From NCBI GenBank assembly GCA_029204225.1, contig CM055103.1, positions 7,644,866 through 7,708,865 of the forward strand: DNA of 64,000 bases, in the 5' to 3' direction. A model generated the notes under the pieces. That model had not been told where the DNA came from. It saw only the letters and a program-made list of their open reading frames with translations, and ran no database searches. The first letter of the stretch is position 1, and each line of letters begins with the position of its first letter. Source of the DNA: Diphasiastrum complanatum. Taxonomy: Eukaryota; Streptophyta; Lycopodiopsida; Lycopodiales; Lycopodiaceae. Shown here piece by piece: positions 12,142 through 22,848 of this stretch. Position numbers and translations under genes: made by a program.

Positions 12142-12606
12142 TTGCATGAACGTGAATGGGTTAAGCTCTTGGGGAACGGGCTTTAACCTGTCGGCTGAGT
12201 TGGATGGCTTGCTTGGGTGGACGTTACTTGTTTATGGTTGTCCAGTCTGGCGTGGCGCCAAGTTGGCTTCCAGTGCTCGTGACGAATCTTTCAGTTGGTT
12301 AAGTCTGATGTAAGTCAGACCGCTTGCTTGGAATGGATGTTACTCGTTTGTAACAAAGCTTCGAGTTGGTTAAGTTTGATGTATGTCGGGCGGCTTGCTT
12401 GGAGGGAAGTCACCCACATCGGGACCCCCGATCTGGCATGGCGCCAGGTTGGATCTCAATGTTGGTTTTCGAAACTTTAAGTTGCTTAAGTCTGATTGTT
12501 GTTGGCGAGTTGGCTGTTTGTATGTCAAGTGGGTTTGGATGGCAAGAGTTGAAGGCTGGGAAGCTAAGTCGTGGTTCCCGGCTCCCTTTGGGATGCCTGC
12601 GCTACA
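12142..12606 (+). repeat. Right remnant of forward LTR copy D
   Basis: Continues the LTR broken at 7065 by element B and ends at the canonical GCGCTACA. No primer site follows, so this is the right-hand (3') LTR of an element or a solo LTR. It is the oldest layer of the nest. Confidence 0.88.
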
Positions 12607-12636
12607 GTAAAGGAGAGAGAGGACCTTCTCTAAGAA

Positions 12637-12663
12637 CTCCCATGAAGCCATTCTTCATGGGAG
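12637..12663. repeat. Short perfect hairpin
   Basis: Arms CTCCCATGAAG and CTTCATGGGAG (11 bp) flank a 5-base loop, just outside the right end of LTR copy D. Confidence 0.85.
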
Positions 12664-13454
12664 CAAGCTTTTAATCTTTTTCATGGAGACAAAACGTTTA
12701 GATAGATGGATGGATGGATGCTACTCATTGTTTCTAGCCCATGGGACCTGCCACGTGGCTTTGGGTGGTGGCAAAGGCCATTGCATATGGGATAATATAT
12801 TATCCTCTGGGTTGTCTAGATTATGTTGTGATTTTTGTCAACATGCATCACGATCCAGTATCATTCATCATCTTCACAAACACATGCATCACAGATCAGT
12901 AGCAAACACATGCATCACGATCCACTATCATTCATCATCGATGATCATAATTCATCTTCGCAAAATTAGTCAAGGATTAGTAGCATACAATATGTGTATT
13001 CTAAGATGAAGATTCAAGAATTAAGAAACCTGCACGGTGCAGCCGGCTGCGGCCCGCCTCTTAATTCAGAACACTCACTCACATGGTTAATTTAAAATCT
13101 CAACGTCAAAGACTCAAAGACTTAATCAGCGCACCTTTTTTACTATTTAATATTACGTTCATAAGTAGTAACGGAGATTAACAACTACATTAAAAATCAC
13201 GTGGATCTTCCAGACTCAACTGCCACCTTTTGCACATTGCCGTGGAAGTTGCAAAGATTTGTGCTAAAGTCTGCTACCCACACAACAGTTCACAGCTCAC
13301 CAGTAATTTCCTGCTCATAAATCAATAAATTCAGATTTGAAATACCAGTCTGAGTCTTGACTCTTGAGTCTTGAGAGAGCAGGCAGGGTTTGTGAAGGCG
13401 TGGACTCTGTCTGGAGGCTTCACACTCGAGAGTCGAAGCTGTGGCAATTGCGAC

Positions 13455-13486
13455 CCATGGCCCACACTCATGAGTGTGGGCCATGG
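13455..13486. repeat. Perfect 32-bp palindrome
   Basis: The arms CCATGGCCCACACTCA and TGAGTGTGGGCCATGG are exact reverse complements with no spacer. The bases just outside do not pair. Confidence 0.95.
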
Positions 13487-14198
13487 CACGCAATAAACTG
13501 GCCCTGCCGAGACACAGAGGCTGGAGCTATGAGCATTGAGTCAGGCTTGCTGCTTGCTTCGCACGCATCATGGCAACATAACAACTGCAATGTATGGCCA
13601 TTGCCTGGAGGACTGAGACTGACTGTAGCTTGAAAGTTGACAGTGTTGGTGGCAGGTTACCAGAAAAAGGTTGGTGACGGGCGTGGCCTGGACCAGGATA
13701 CTCGTGAGCAGGCCTGTATTGAAAGGCAAGTGGCTTTGCTCTCAGAAGGATAAAAGCAAAAGGGAATTTTCATCACCCCTAATGAGCATATGTGGCTTTT
13801 TATGTCCATTTTTTCACTCTCCTTGAAAAGAAAAGCACAATGTGTAAAAAGTGATGATTCCATTTCATAATGGTGGCTCATTATGCATTCAAAGTACTAG
13901 GGCAAATCACATTCTACTTGGTAAGGAGTCCTAGGCTGGCAGCTTCTTCCACACTATGTTAAGGTTGAAGTGTGCAAGTGAGTATCCTTGAAAATCAATC
14001 AATTTTCTCTTGAAAAGCCAAATTGAAAATGCATTTCTATGAAGCAAAAATTTGGCTACATGCCTGACATAGGGGAAAAAATCTTCAAAATGCAGGCTTG
14101 CAAAAAAAATGCTAGTCATTGTTCCCATTGAACAAATAATAGCATTCTTGAAACCTATTTCAGCGAGGATGTAGTTCGGAGTGATGGTCTTTGAATTC

Positions 14199-14242
14199 AT
14201 GGAAGGTGCTGGGCAAAGGACATTTTGCCCGGCACCTTCCAT
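14199..14242. repeat. Long hairpin with short loop
   Basis: A 19-bp arm starting ATGGAAGGTGC pairs with GCACCTTCCAT across a 6-base loop, with a single G-T type mismatch. It could be the core of a decayed MITE or a small-RNA precursor. Nothing in the flanks decides this. Confidence 0.8.
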
Positions 14243-15657
14243 TGCATAACGGATACATTTGACTTTTTCACATGAAATTTATGAAGCGTAATGAGCACTT
14301 TGACTCGGATTGACCAATTTGGAAGTGCCACGCTGTATGTTTGACATGATGGGTGGAAAGCGCAACACAAGGATTTTGAAAAAAAAGACATGAATATTTT
14401 GCTTTTTAAGATGTTCAAAAACCAAGCAAAATAATTAGAAGGTATCCATTACGCGACATGGAATCTTCTTCTAAACTCATAATTAAGATTGGGCCAAAGA
14501 TCAATGTGACATTCAACAATGGTAAATAGTCAACAAAGTGGCCTTACCCATTAATTATTCCAACATATCCTCGATACCAACAATATCTAGAATTCATCAA
14601 CAAACATGCATAAGTTTTGTTTGGGAATTATAAATCATAAGATTGTATACAAGTAAAAGAAGACATCGTTAGTGTAGAGCTATGAGGTCCACCCACAAAA
14701 TAACGTGAAGTAGAAGAATCTTGCATGAACTAGATGAATCTTGCATGTTAGAGATAAACTAAACGTCAAAAACATTTCATTAATTGACATGGCATTTACA
14801 TTTCTTCCATTGACATAGCACTCCAAAATTCTTTGTGTGACCATGACATTTACATGTCAAGGGTAGGTTCTACATCGAGTTAGTGCAAAAAAAAATTCCT
14901 TGTCTTCAATATTGGCTAATGGATGAACATATTGGAATTCTGGTTGAGTCCCATGACTCGGAGGAAGATAATTTAGTAAATGTGGTTGCATGCCAAATAG
15001 GACTTTTTCTCCAAGAGTCGCTTTTGAAACTTGGGACATCTGCAAATAGGTTTATTGGCTATGTGCAAATCCAAATATCATTTTCCTTAGAGGACTCTGT
15101 CTCAATCACAAATATTTCATGCTTATTCTCCTCCATGACCTTTTATGTCAATACACGTGCATTAAAGGATAGTGCTCTTTTTATTCGTTCTAATGCAACA
15201 AGTGACACATTTGGCCTATACTTTGGATTGCAAGCATTATTTGTGGTAGGCCAAGTTGAAGGCTAAGTGCCCTCGTGTTCAGGTTGGGATGCCTTGGCTT
15301 TTGAATGACCAACTTTCTTTGCTGAGTGAGCATGTCTGCTTCTTCTTGTGTTACGTGTGAGAAATTTTAACTATTTTTGCAATTTTGGTCATATTTGTAT
15401 ATTTGGCAATTGAGGCCAATTTGCATATTAGACTTTGACTTTTCAAAGTTATATTAGTCTAAAAGCATTTGAATAAACACTTTTTGAAAATGTGGGAAAG
15501 TGTAGTACACGAGTTTTAGTAGATTCAAATTTGAATGGTGGAGCCATTGAATCTAGCCCACATTAATGCTAGGTTTTTATTATGGAGGGAAACCAAACTC
15601 ATTAACAAGTCATGGATTAACTACATATATAGTTGTACACTCGTGGGAAGACATACA

Positions 15658-15961
15658 TGTTGGAGGTGTAAGCTGCGCACCTCTCGAAGAGGCTCCATAA
15701 TGAAGCAGGGGGCATAGGCTCCAGAATGAAGCAGAGGGCACAGGCTCCAGAATGAAGCTCCCATAAGGAAATGAGAAGATGAGAACAGACAACTCAAATA
15801 AAAAAATTGGAAGACTTGTGGTTTTCCTCTGGTACCAGCCCTTTTGGGGAAAGAGGGAGACCACAATGCGATGGGCGGCTAGGCGGTTCTGGTGGGACAC
15901 TCAATATGCGGCCCACGCGCGTGCGTCCCTTTGGTGGCATGCGAGATCTAGTTTTTCTACA
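15658..15961 (+). repeat. 5' LTR of the TRIM
   Basis: 304 bp, immediately followed by the primer-binding site with no spacer. It contains three copies of a GGCTCCAnAATGAAGCAG mini-repeat. Confidence 0.93.
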
Positions 15962-16053
15962 TGGTATCAGAGCCCAAGACTTGCTACAATCGTATTTGGT
16001 TGTGATAGCAAGGGGGAGTTTGCCTCATCAATCGGTGCTTGCATAAGGGGGAG

Positions 16054-16377
16054 TGTTGGAGGTGTAAGCTACGTACCTCTTGAAGAGGCTCCATAATGAT
16101 GCAGAGGGCATAGGCTCCAGAATGAAGCAGAGGGCACATGCTCCAGAATGAAGTAGAAGGCACAAACTGGTCCCATAAGGAAATGGTAAGATAAGAATGG
16201 GCAACTGAAATAAGAAAATTGGAAGAGTTGTGGTTGTCCCCTGGTACCAGCCCTTTTGGGATAAGGGTTAGACCACAATGTGATGGTTGGGCAGCTAGGT
16301 GGTTGGGGTGGGACACCCAATACGTGACCCACATGTGTGCGTCCCTATGGTGGTGTGTGAGATCCAGTTTTTCTACA
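16054..16377 (+). repeat. 3' LTR of the TRIM
   Basis: 324 bp, preceded by the purine tract and followed by target duplication ATACA. Confidence 0.93.
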
Positions 16378-16382
16378 ATACA

Positions 16383-16722
16383 TTCTCTCTCTTGTCTCAC
16401 TTCATGCTTATACATGAGTTTTCTTGGGTTCACCTATCCATTGGTGCACTGTATTTGTGATATCTTGCAATCTTGTCTGTAGAATGTTATTTTCAGATCC
16501 ACACATGTGAAATATAGTAGATTACTGTTTTTGTATGGACAACAACTTCATCATATCATATGTTTAATAATTGATCGGGTTCATAATGAGTTTGCATCTC
16601 TTTCATTAAGTAGATGTTGATTTTTCTACATAATATTGGTAGGATTGATCTCTTTGTAACCTAAGATCAGGTTATAGATTTGGATCTCGATTGGTCTGAA
16701 TTTTTTCACATGGTATCAGAGC
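16383..16722 (+). repeat. Probable copia LTR end and primer-binding site
   Basis: TGGTATCAGAGC at 16711-16722 follows TTTTTTCACA, the pattern of an LTR end joined to an initiator-Met primer site. The LTR would run leftwards across the TRIM into the sequence before 15658, but its 5' border and partner LTR were not found. The pol fragments that follow (17578-18550) may belong to the same element. Confidence 0.5.
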
Positions 16723-17198
16723 TTGTGTTGCAGGTTATGAAAGGATCAAGCACATTTATCAAGAATTTGGAAGAGATATCAATGCTAGAGCATGCTAGAT
16801 TGACTTCTACTCAAAAATCGAGTTTCTTGCATATGTAGATTGGATCTTTTGTAGGTCAAAACTCAATTTAGATCAAAGAACTTGAGGAATTATAATTTCA
16901 CACCATGCTTGCTAGAAATAGCCTGTTTTTAATGCATTAGGAAGGTATCACTTGAGACTACAAGATTCTATATCAAGTTATTGGCAATTGCATGTAGAAT
17001 TTGAAATATTCGATTTTTTGTGATTTTATCAAAACCCTAATTTTGATTGGATCTCTATTTTGTGAGGTTATTGAACTTCATTAGAGCTTGTTTCAATCTT
17101 AGGAAGTGTCAAGAGTCATTAGATTGAGGATAGATCATAGGTTGATCAAGATTTCTACATTCTATGTGTTGATTTGCTAGATATCATGAAGTGCTAGG

Positions 17199-17577
17199 AA
17201 TCTGATACAGACTTAAAATAAACATTTGAGTCTGCCGAGTTTGGAATGAAACCATTCTTGATTAGAAATGTATTTATTTCTAAAACCAGGTTCTAGGAGA
17301 CTGTTCCAGACCATATAGAGCTTTATGAATTTTGCACACTAAGTCCTCCTTGCCCTTTAGCTCATATCCTTCTGGCTGAGACATATAGATTTTCTCTTCA
17401 ATGGTGCCATTGAGGAATGTAGTTTGGACATCCATTTGGTGAACTTCAAGGTCGGCTGCAGCTACATAGGAAAGAAGTAAACAAATTGAAGCATGCTTTA
17501 CCACAAGACTGAAGGTTTCTGAATAATCTAGGTTTGGAATCTGGGAGAAACCTTTGGCTACCAATCTGGCCTTGGCA
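17199..17577 (-). pseudogene. Ty1/copia reverse transcriptase fragment, reversed
   Basis: Read on the minus strand this encodes the middle of a copia RT: the [10 protein letters not shown] palm segment, the [14 protein letters not shown] motif and [12 protein letters not shown], then a frameshift and a short stretch up to VYFKSVSD. It lacks the YVDD catalytic motif, which lies just beyond the break. It is closely related to the pol at 60151-60535, so it is a piece of that family. Its 5' edge abuts a forward copia pol of a different family, which cannot be one transcription unit. It is an inserted or rearranged fragment. Confidence 0.85.
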
Positions 17578-18550
17578 AGGAACAACAAGGAGTGGATCCA
17601 AGAAATGGATCTTCAGTATCAAGCTCTTATGGAAAATGAAACATGGAGATTGGTGGAGTTACCTAAGGACAAGAAAGCTATTAGATGTAAATGGATCTTC
17701 AAGGTGAAGAAAAACCAAGAAGGATCTATCAATAAGCATAAGCAAAGGTTGGTGACAAAAGGATATGCTCAAGAACATGGTATTGAATATGATGAAACCT
17801 TTGCACCCGTGGAAAAGATGGTAAGCATTCAGATCATCATCTCTCTTGCTACTCTTTATGGATGGGATCTATGAAAATTGGATATTACAAATGCTTTTTT
17901 GAATGGTGATCTTGAGGAGGAAGTGTACATGGAGCAACCTGAGAGCTACATTTCACCTACAAAGCCAAATCATGTGTGTCTTCTACAAAAGAGTTTGTAT
18001 GGCCTTAAGCAAGCACCAAGGAGTTGGTATGCTAAGCTTAACACTTTTCTACTCTCTCAAGGCTTTGTTACGACTGAGTACGATCATTCACTTTATTATA
18101 GGTTTGCTGAAAATGATGTTACCATTTTGCTAATCTATGTGGATGATACCATCTTGAATGGTGAAGACAACCAAGATGTGGAGGGTTATCATGGATGTCA
18201 AAGAGACAAGCCACTATCTCATTGTCATCTAGTGAGGCCGAATACAAAAAGCAAGTACACATTGCACAAAGGAGATGGTATGGATCAAGAGGATGATCAA
18301 GGATCTTCACTTGCTGGATTTTTCAGAGAGCCCAATCATCTTTTGTGACAACCTATCAGCACAAAAGTTGGCATCCAATCCTATCTTTTATGCTAGGAGG
18401 AAACATATTGAGGTGGCATATCACTTTGTGAGGGAGCAAGTCTTGGCAAAGGATGTGGATCTTCAACATGTTTCTTCAAAGGAATGTGTAGCTTGTGTTT
18501 TAGAAGAAGAGACAAAGGATGTGCCATCTCAATTTGGATACACATACTAA
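17578..18550 (+). pseudogene. Ty1/copia RT-RNase H pseudogene with internal deletion
   Basis: Forward pol begins in the RT N-terminal region (WRLVELPKDKKAIRCKWIFK), passes the KLDITNAFLNGDLEEEVYM motif after an in-frame stop near 17872, and reaches the catalytic YVDD at 18136-18147. About 45 bases later it jumps in another frame to the RNase H segment ATISLSSSEAEY and then FCDN, with ARRKHIEVAYHFVREQV following. The RT thumb and connection domains are therefore deleted near 18195. Upstream gag, protease and integrase are absent. A non-functional relic. Confidence 0.88.
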
Positions 18551-19779
18551 TCTTTCCTTAAAAGACAATAGGTTCATTCTCTTGTATAAGGGATAAGAAG
18601 GACCAAGAGTAAACTATAAGATACATCGTAACAAAAGGTGAATTTGATATTAAGAATGATTGTTCACATGTGAGGATCTAATGGCAATAGGGTCAATCTA
18701 GAGTTGATGATCTTCTAGTTTCTAGAGATGAAAATGATGAATATACTTTTGTGCCTTGTATCATGCTACATGTAGCTAAAAGTTGGAACCAACTTTGTAA
18801 TGACAAATTTATCCTAAATCCTTTGAGTTTAATTTCTTTTAAGAAGAAATGATGTTATATCCTAAAACAACAATAAAAAAAAATTAAAATTAAAATTAAA
18901 ATTCGGTGCACATGAAAAAAGGAAGGGCACTGCTTGATGGAGAACAATTGGAGATGGTCCTATGTTCAACATGTCACAAGGGGACATCCTATTATTTTCT
19001 TTTTAAGTGGAAAGTGCAACACGTGTTCTAGCAAGTATCACATGACCTTGTTTAACAAACTTTTGACATTTTGGTTCATTCACAATGTTGAAATCTTTCA
19101 TGAAGGTGGAAATAGCTCATGAGAGAACGTCAAGTCATTCTTCTAGCTCTAAAATGGTATGGACAACTTTTACTTCTAATGGAGAGGGAGAATGAAATGT
19201 TTTATATCATTCACTACAAAAGCTAAATTTATCATCCATCAAGGCTACCAAGCTAGATAAGTTTCTTTTTATCAAACTTTGATGGTACTCTAGAGAGAAA
19301 ATATGTGAATCCATTAAAGATTATTTTTCACTTTTCCTAAGTGATGAGACCCCAACAATGGACAATGAGGTAATGGATCAAACCTAGTGCTTGTGCATTC
19401 ATATCCAAGATGACCTGAATATTCACAAGAGAAGCAAGAATCCAAAGAAGTCAAATTTATGACTATAAGAAATGGAGTCTGCTTCATTGTTTATCAAGAA
19501 ATTGACTTAATGAGCTCTCATGAACACGTCTTTAACATGAAGAGTCACAATATGTTTTTTGAATGGAGCAAGGAAGACTTGAGTTAAAACTACAAATGTT
19601 TTTAGAAGAACGCATGTAGATGAATCCATATTAGGGCATCCAACATAGGAAGTTATCAATAAATAAATCCATTGTATGTTTTGTACCCAATATTGGATAT
19701 TTATTAATATATTTTTTCTCTCTCGAAAAGACTAACCATAGATTAATAGTTTTGTACAAGAAGGTACAAACTCAAATCT
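18551..19779. other. Degenerate intergenic sequence
   Basis: No frame with a recognisable domain. A purine run and A-rich TTAAAA-type repeat at 18850-18905 could be the decayed 3' end of the copia element or a retroposon tail, but neither LTR homology nor a target duplication was found. Confidence 0.4.
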
Positions 19780-20075
19780 CAAAGAAGTCACTTAGAGATA
19801 GAATACCTTACTAGCCTCTTAAAAAAGCAGTAGGGGGAAAATAACAAACTCACCGTTCCCAAATTCCCTACTATTTCTATCAAGCCAAATGTTTCAAAGG
19901 GTAATAACTCTAAAACATTGCCAATAGGAATTGGCAGCAGCATCATCAACAAAATATCATTCAGTAGTAAGGTGGTATGGCTGAATCTTCTAAATCTGAC
20001 ATGGAAATACGCAAAAAAAAGATCAGCCACTGATTTCCATAATCGAGCATAACAATGTAAGAATAAGTGTGGCAC
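19780..20075 (-). pseudogene. LINE tail: RT zinc-binding (zf-RVT-like) remnant
   Basis: On the minus strand, HLFLHCYARLW near the start resembles the HLFLHC-x-ARELW zinc-binding motif at the C-terminus of plant L1-type LINE polyproteins. After a frameshift, NIWLDRNSREFGN matches the WxIWxERNxRxF motif that normally follows 60-70 residues later. Spacing and order fit. The endonuclease and RT domains are missing, as expected of a 5'-truncated and decayed LINE. No poly-A tail is evident. Confidence 0.6.
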
Positions 20076-22512
20076 GTCCTCAACTAATGTTTTTCATTTA
20101 GAGCACGTCCTCAACTGCTGTTTATTAATATTATTAAGGGCCCTAGACAAGAATTCTATTTGCTTATTCAAGAGGAGAATTTCAAGAGATAGAATCTCCT
20201 CTCCTTAAACTTGAAAGTGCAAATCATATGTTACTTAAACTAGTGACTCTCTATAAAATAAATGATTTTATAAGATAAAACACAACATAGTGAGCACCAA
20301 AACCTAGAAAAGTGAGGTGTACAATTCCTCATCATATTTATAACCATGTATAGATAAGATTCCTTGTACATGTGTAATTAGAATTCATGTTTACATATAA
20401 AAGTAAAATTTTCTAAATTAATTCTATTAAGTAAAGTCTCTAAAGGTTGCTAAATAGTTTCAAAAGTTAGACCTTGAGTCTATTGACATTTTCTACAATA
20501 AATAGCTAATTTAACTACCATTATTATGGACAATTTCTAATTTACATCACTTGGTAAGGCCAAGAGAAGGAGCTTAAGTTGTAATTGATGTTCAAGCCTA
20601 CATCTACATGGGCACATTTCCAATTTAACTATTACCAATGCAAAATCTAAGATTCCTTGGGAGCATTTTATTGCTAGGATTTAAACTTAGGTAAAGTGAG
20701 AGGCTAATATACTAACAATAAACTATTGTTTTTATTCTACTTGTCATAGTAGTTCTATATGATGTAACTACCCATATCGGATAAAGACAACAAATAAGTT
20801 AATAATATATCTCCTCATGTACAAAGCACTTCCACATCTCTAAGATCTTTGTATACATACACACAATGGCATGAATATTTATATATAATACATAAGCAAT
20901 CTTGAATATATCTCAAGCCTTCAAAAATTTGTGTGCGCTAAATGTTATATGTAAGCGATTACATTTAAAAAAATAAGTTGGAATTGTGGCCATCAACATT
21001 AGTCTATAATCTATACCTATATATTATAATAAGACTATAGAAGACCTAACATTATATGTTCATATTTAGCAACAAAGACAAGTTTCCAAGAAGAAGAAAA
21101 AAATAGGTTATAATATGAACAATTCATTTTTTCTTATCAAATTGTTTGATTCTTTTTGCTACTATGCTAGGTACACTTGAACACAATAAATAAAACAGAT
21201 GCTTATGATTATATATTTATATTCATTTGGCATGATAAACAACTTGCTTGATTCCACAAGCAAGGTCTTGGCTATATGGAGAAAGTCTTTCATCAATATA
21301 TGCATAAAAACACTTATCCACAAATATAATAAAATAGCTTAAAAATCTATAATTCACATTAAGAATGTTGAAAATATGCATGTGCAATGTGCACGTTCAC
21401 ACATTAGAATCTACAAGAATAAAGATGAGTAGATTATAAAATAATATAGTTGACGAATGATTTGAGATTAGACTCTTTCATATGCAAGGTATGATGTGGA
21501 TAAAGATACTCAAAATTGATTCTATCAAGTGTTTTAATGTTATACTACTATAAATATAGTGACATTCCTTAAAGTTAAACATTGTTGAATATGACCCTAG
21601 AGTATTTTGGTTGTTTGAGATAGCTATGTCATATTGACTACTTCAATATCATGAAATAATTAGACATCAATTTTTATGGTCATATTATGTAGGTCACAAT
21701 AAGGAAAAGATAAACAAACATAACCTTAGCTTCATCAAAATATGTTATGAATGAATATAAATGAAAGAAAGAAGTATTCTTTTCATGACAATCGCATGCC
21801 ATCAATTTAGCTAACTGCTCTTATTGTCGTTGACTAAACCACAATGAATGACATGATAGCGCATCTCAATATGAACCATATGGAACATGTCGTTATTAGA
21901 ATACATCCACCAATACATGTATACATACTTTCAAGTCATAAACTTTAGAAATTGAAAAACTTGACAATCACCTATATCAATTAGTCAATGTTGTTGATCA
22001 AAACTATGACTATTTACAAAAGAAATTGTGTACTGGAGGCATCCATAAGTTTTGTAGATCATCCTTGATTTTTATAGGTTCACCTACATTGTAGTAGATG
22101 TCTTGGGCACGATATCATTTTTTGTTTATGTATACTTTACATTTTTCGAAGTTGCCAAAGAACAATTTTCAAACAAGAAGTTTAAAAAAGAAGATTTTGA
22201 TGTGTCAATTATTCTATACCAATGATGCCATATATCTCTCATTATCTCTATAGTCATCTATGATAAAAACATTGCAACTAGTTGACCAAGCTTTATTTTT
22301 TGTAAAGGGCAATTATAAATTCTATTTTAACATGTTAAATTTTTAGTACATTAAAAATATGTAGAGCAAATTGTTTGTTTGATTAAAAAATACAATTGAA
22401 GGTTCACCATTTATGTTACATTTGAAGGACCTTTTCTACCTAAAGTGCACCTTTTTATACCTAGAAAAATAGAAAAAAGAAAGTACTTTTTTTAGCTCTT
22501 TATTTTAGTAAA

Positions 22513-22848
22513 GGGTGTAAAAAGCTTTGCACCTTAAATAAGGTGTCTACACCATGCAAAGGCCCTACCTAACAAATTGATTGGACTATAAAGAGAAGTT
22601 CAATCAGTGAGATAAAAAATTAGATTATGTCATACATATGATCATATGGTATATATCAAAATAAATTAATACGTATGAACGTGTAAAAATATTTGCACCT
22701 TAAACAAGGTGTCTACGCCAAGCAAAGGCCCTACCTAACAAATTGATTGGACTATAAAGAGAAGTTCAGTTAGTGAGAAAAAAAATTAGGTTATGTCATA
22801 CATATAATCCTATGGTATATATCAAAATGAATACTTATGAATGTGTAA
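22513..22848. repeat. 166-bp tandem duplication
   Basis: The unit holding TTTGCACCTTAAA, AGGTGTCTAC and GGCCCTACCTAACAAATTG occurs at 22526 and again at 22692, with about a dozen differences between copies. Confidence 0.9.

Larger units (their letters stand above)
12607..15657. other. Intergenic stretch without recognisable genes
   Basis: Short frames here show no domain I recognise and no consistent coding signal. The stretch contains hairpins (12637-12663, 13455-13486, 14199-14242), a partial tandem repeat of CATGCATCACGATCCA...TTCATCATC near 12840 and 12907, and otherwise AT-rich sequence. The last few hundred bases (about 15350-15657) may belong to the LTR that the TRIM entered. Confidence 0.5.
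15658..16377 (+). mobile_element. Complete TRIM (miniature LTR retrotransposon)
   Basis: Two direct repeats (15658-15961, 304 bp; 16054-16377, 324 bp) begin TGTTGGAGGTG and end TTTTTCTACA. Between them lie only 92 bp, starting with the initiator-Met primer site TGGTATCAGAGCCC (15962) and ending in the purine tract AAGGGGGAG (16045-16053). Identical 5-bp target duplications ATACA flank it (15653-15657 and 16378-16382). The LTRs differ by about 20 bp in a GGCTCCAGAATGAAG mini-repeat. Every cis element for reverse transcription is present and no protein is encoded, so it would be mobilised in trans. Confidence 0.95.

Noticed and set aside
14883-15266. 127-codon frame
   Set aside because: No recognisable domain, no homologous copy in the window, and AT-rich flanks without gene signals. 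It may be chance.
15779-16482. Open frames around 100-150 codons near the TRIM
   Set aside because: They run through the TRIM LTRs and primer site, repeat in both LTRs and have no domain.
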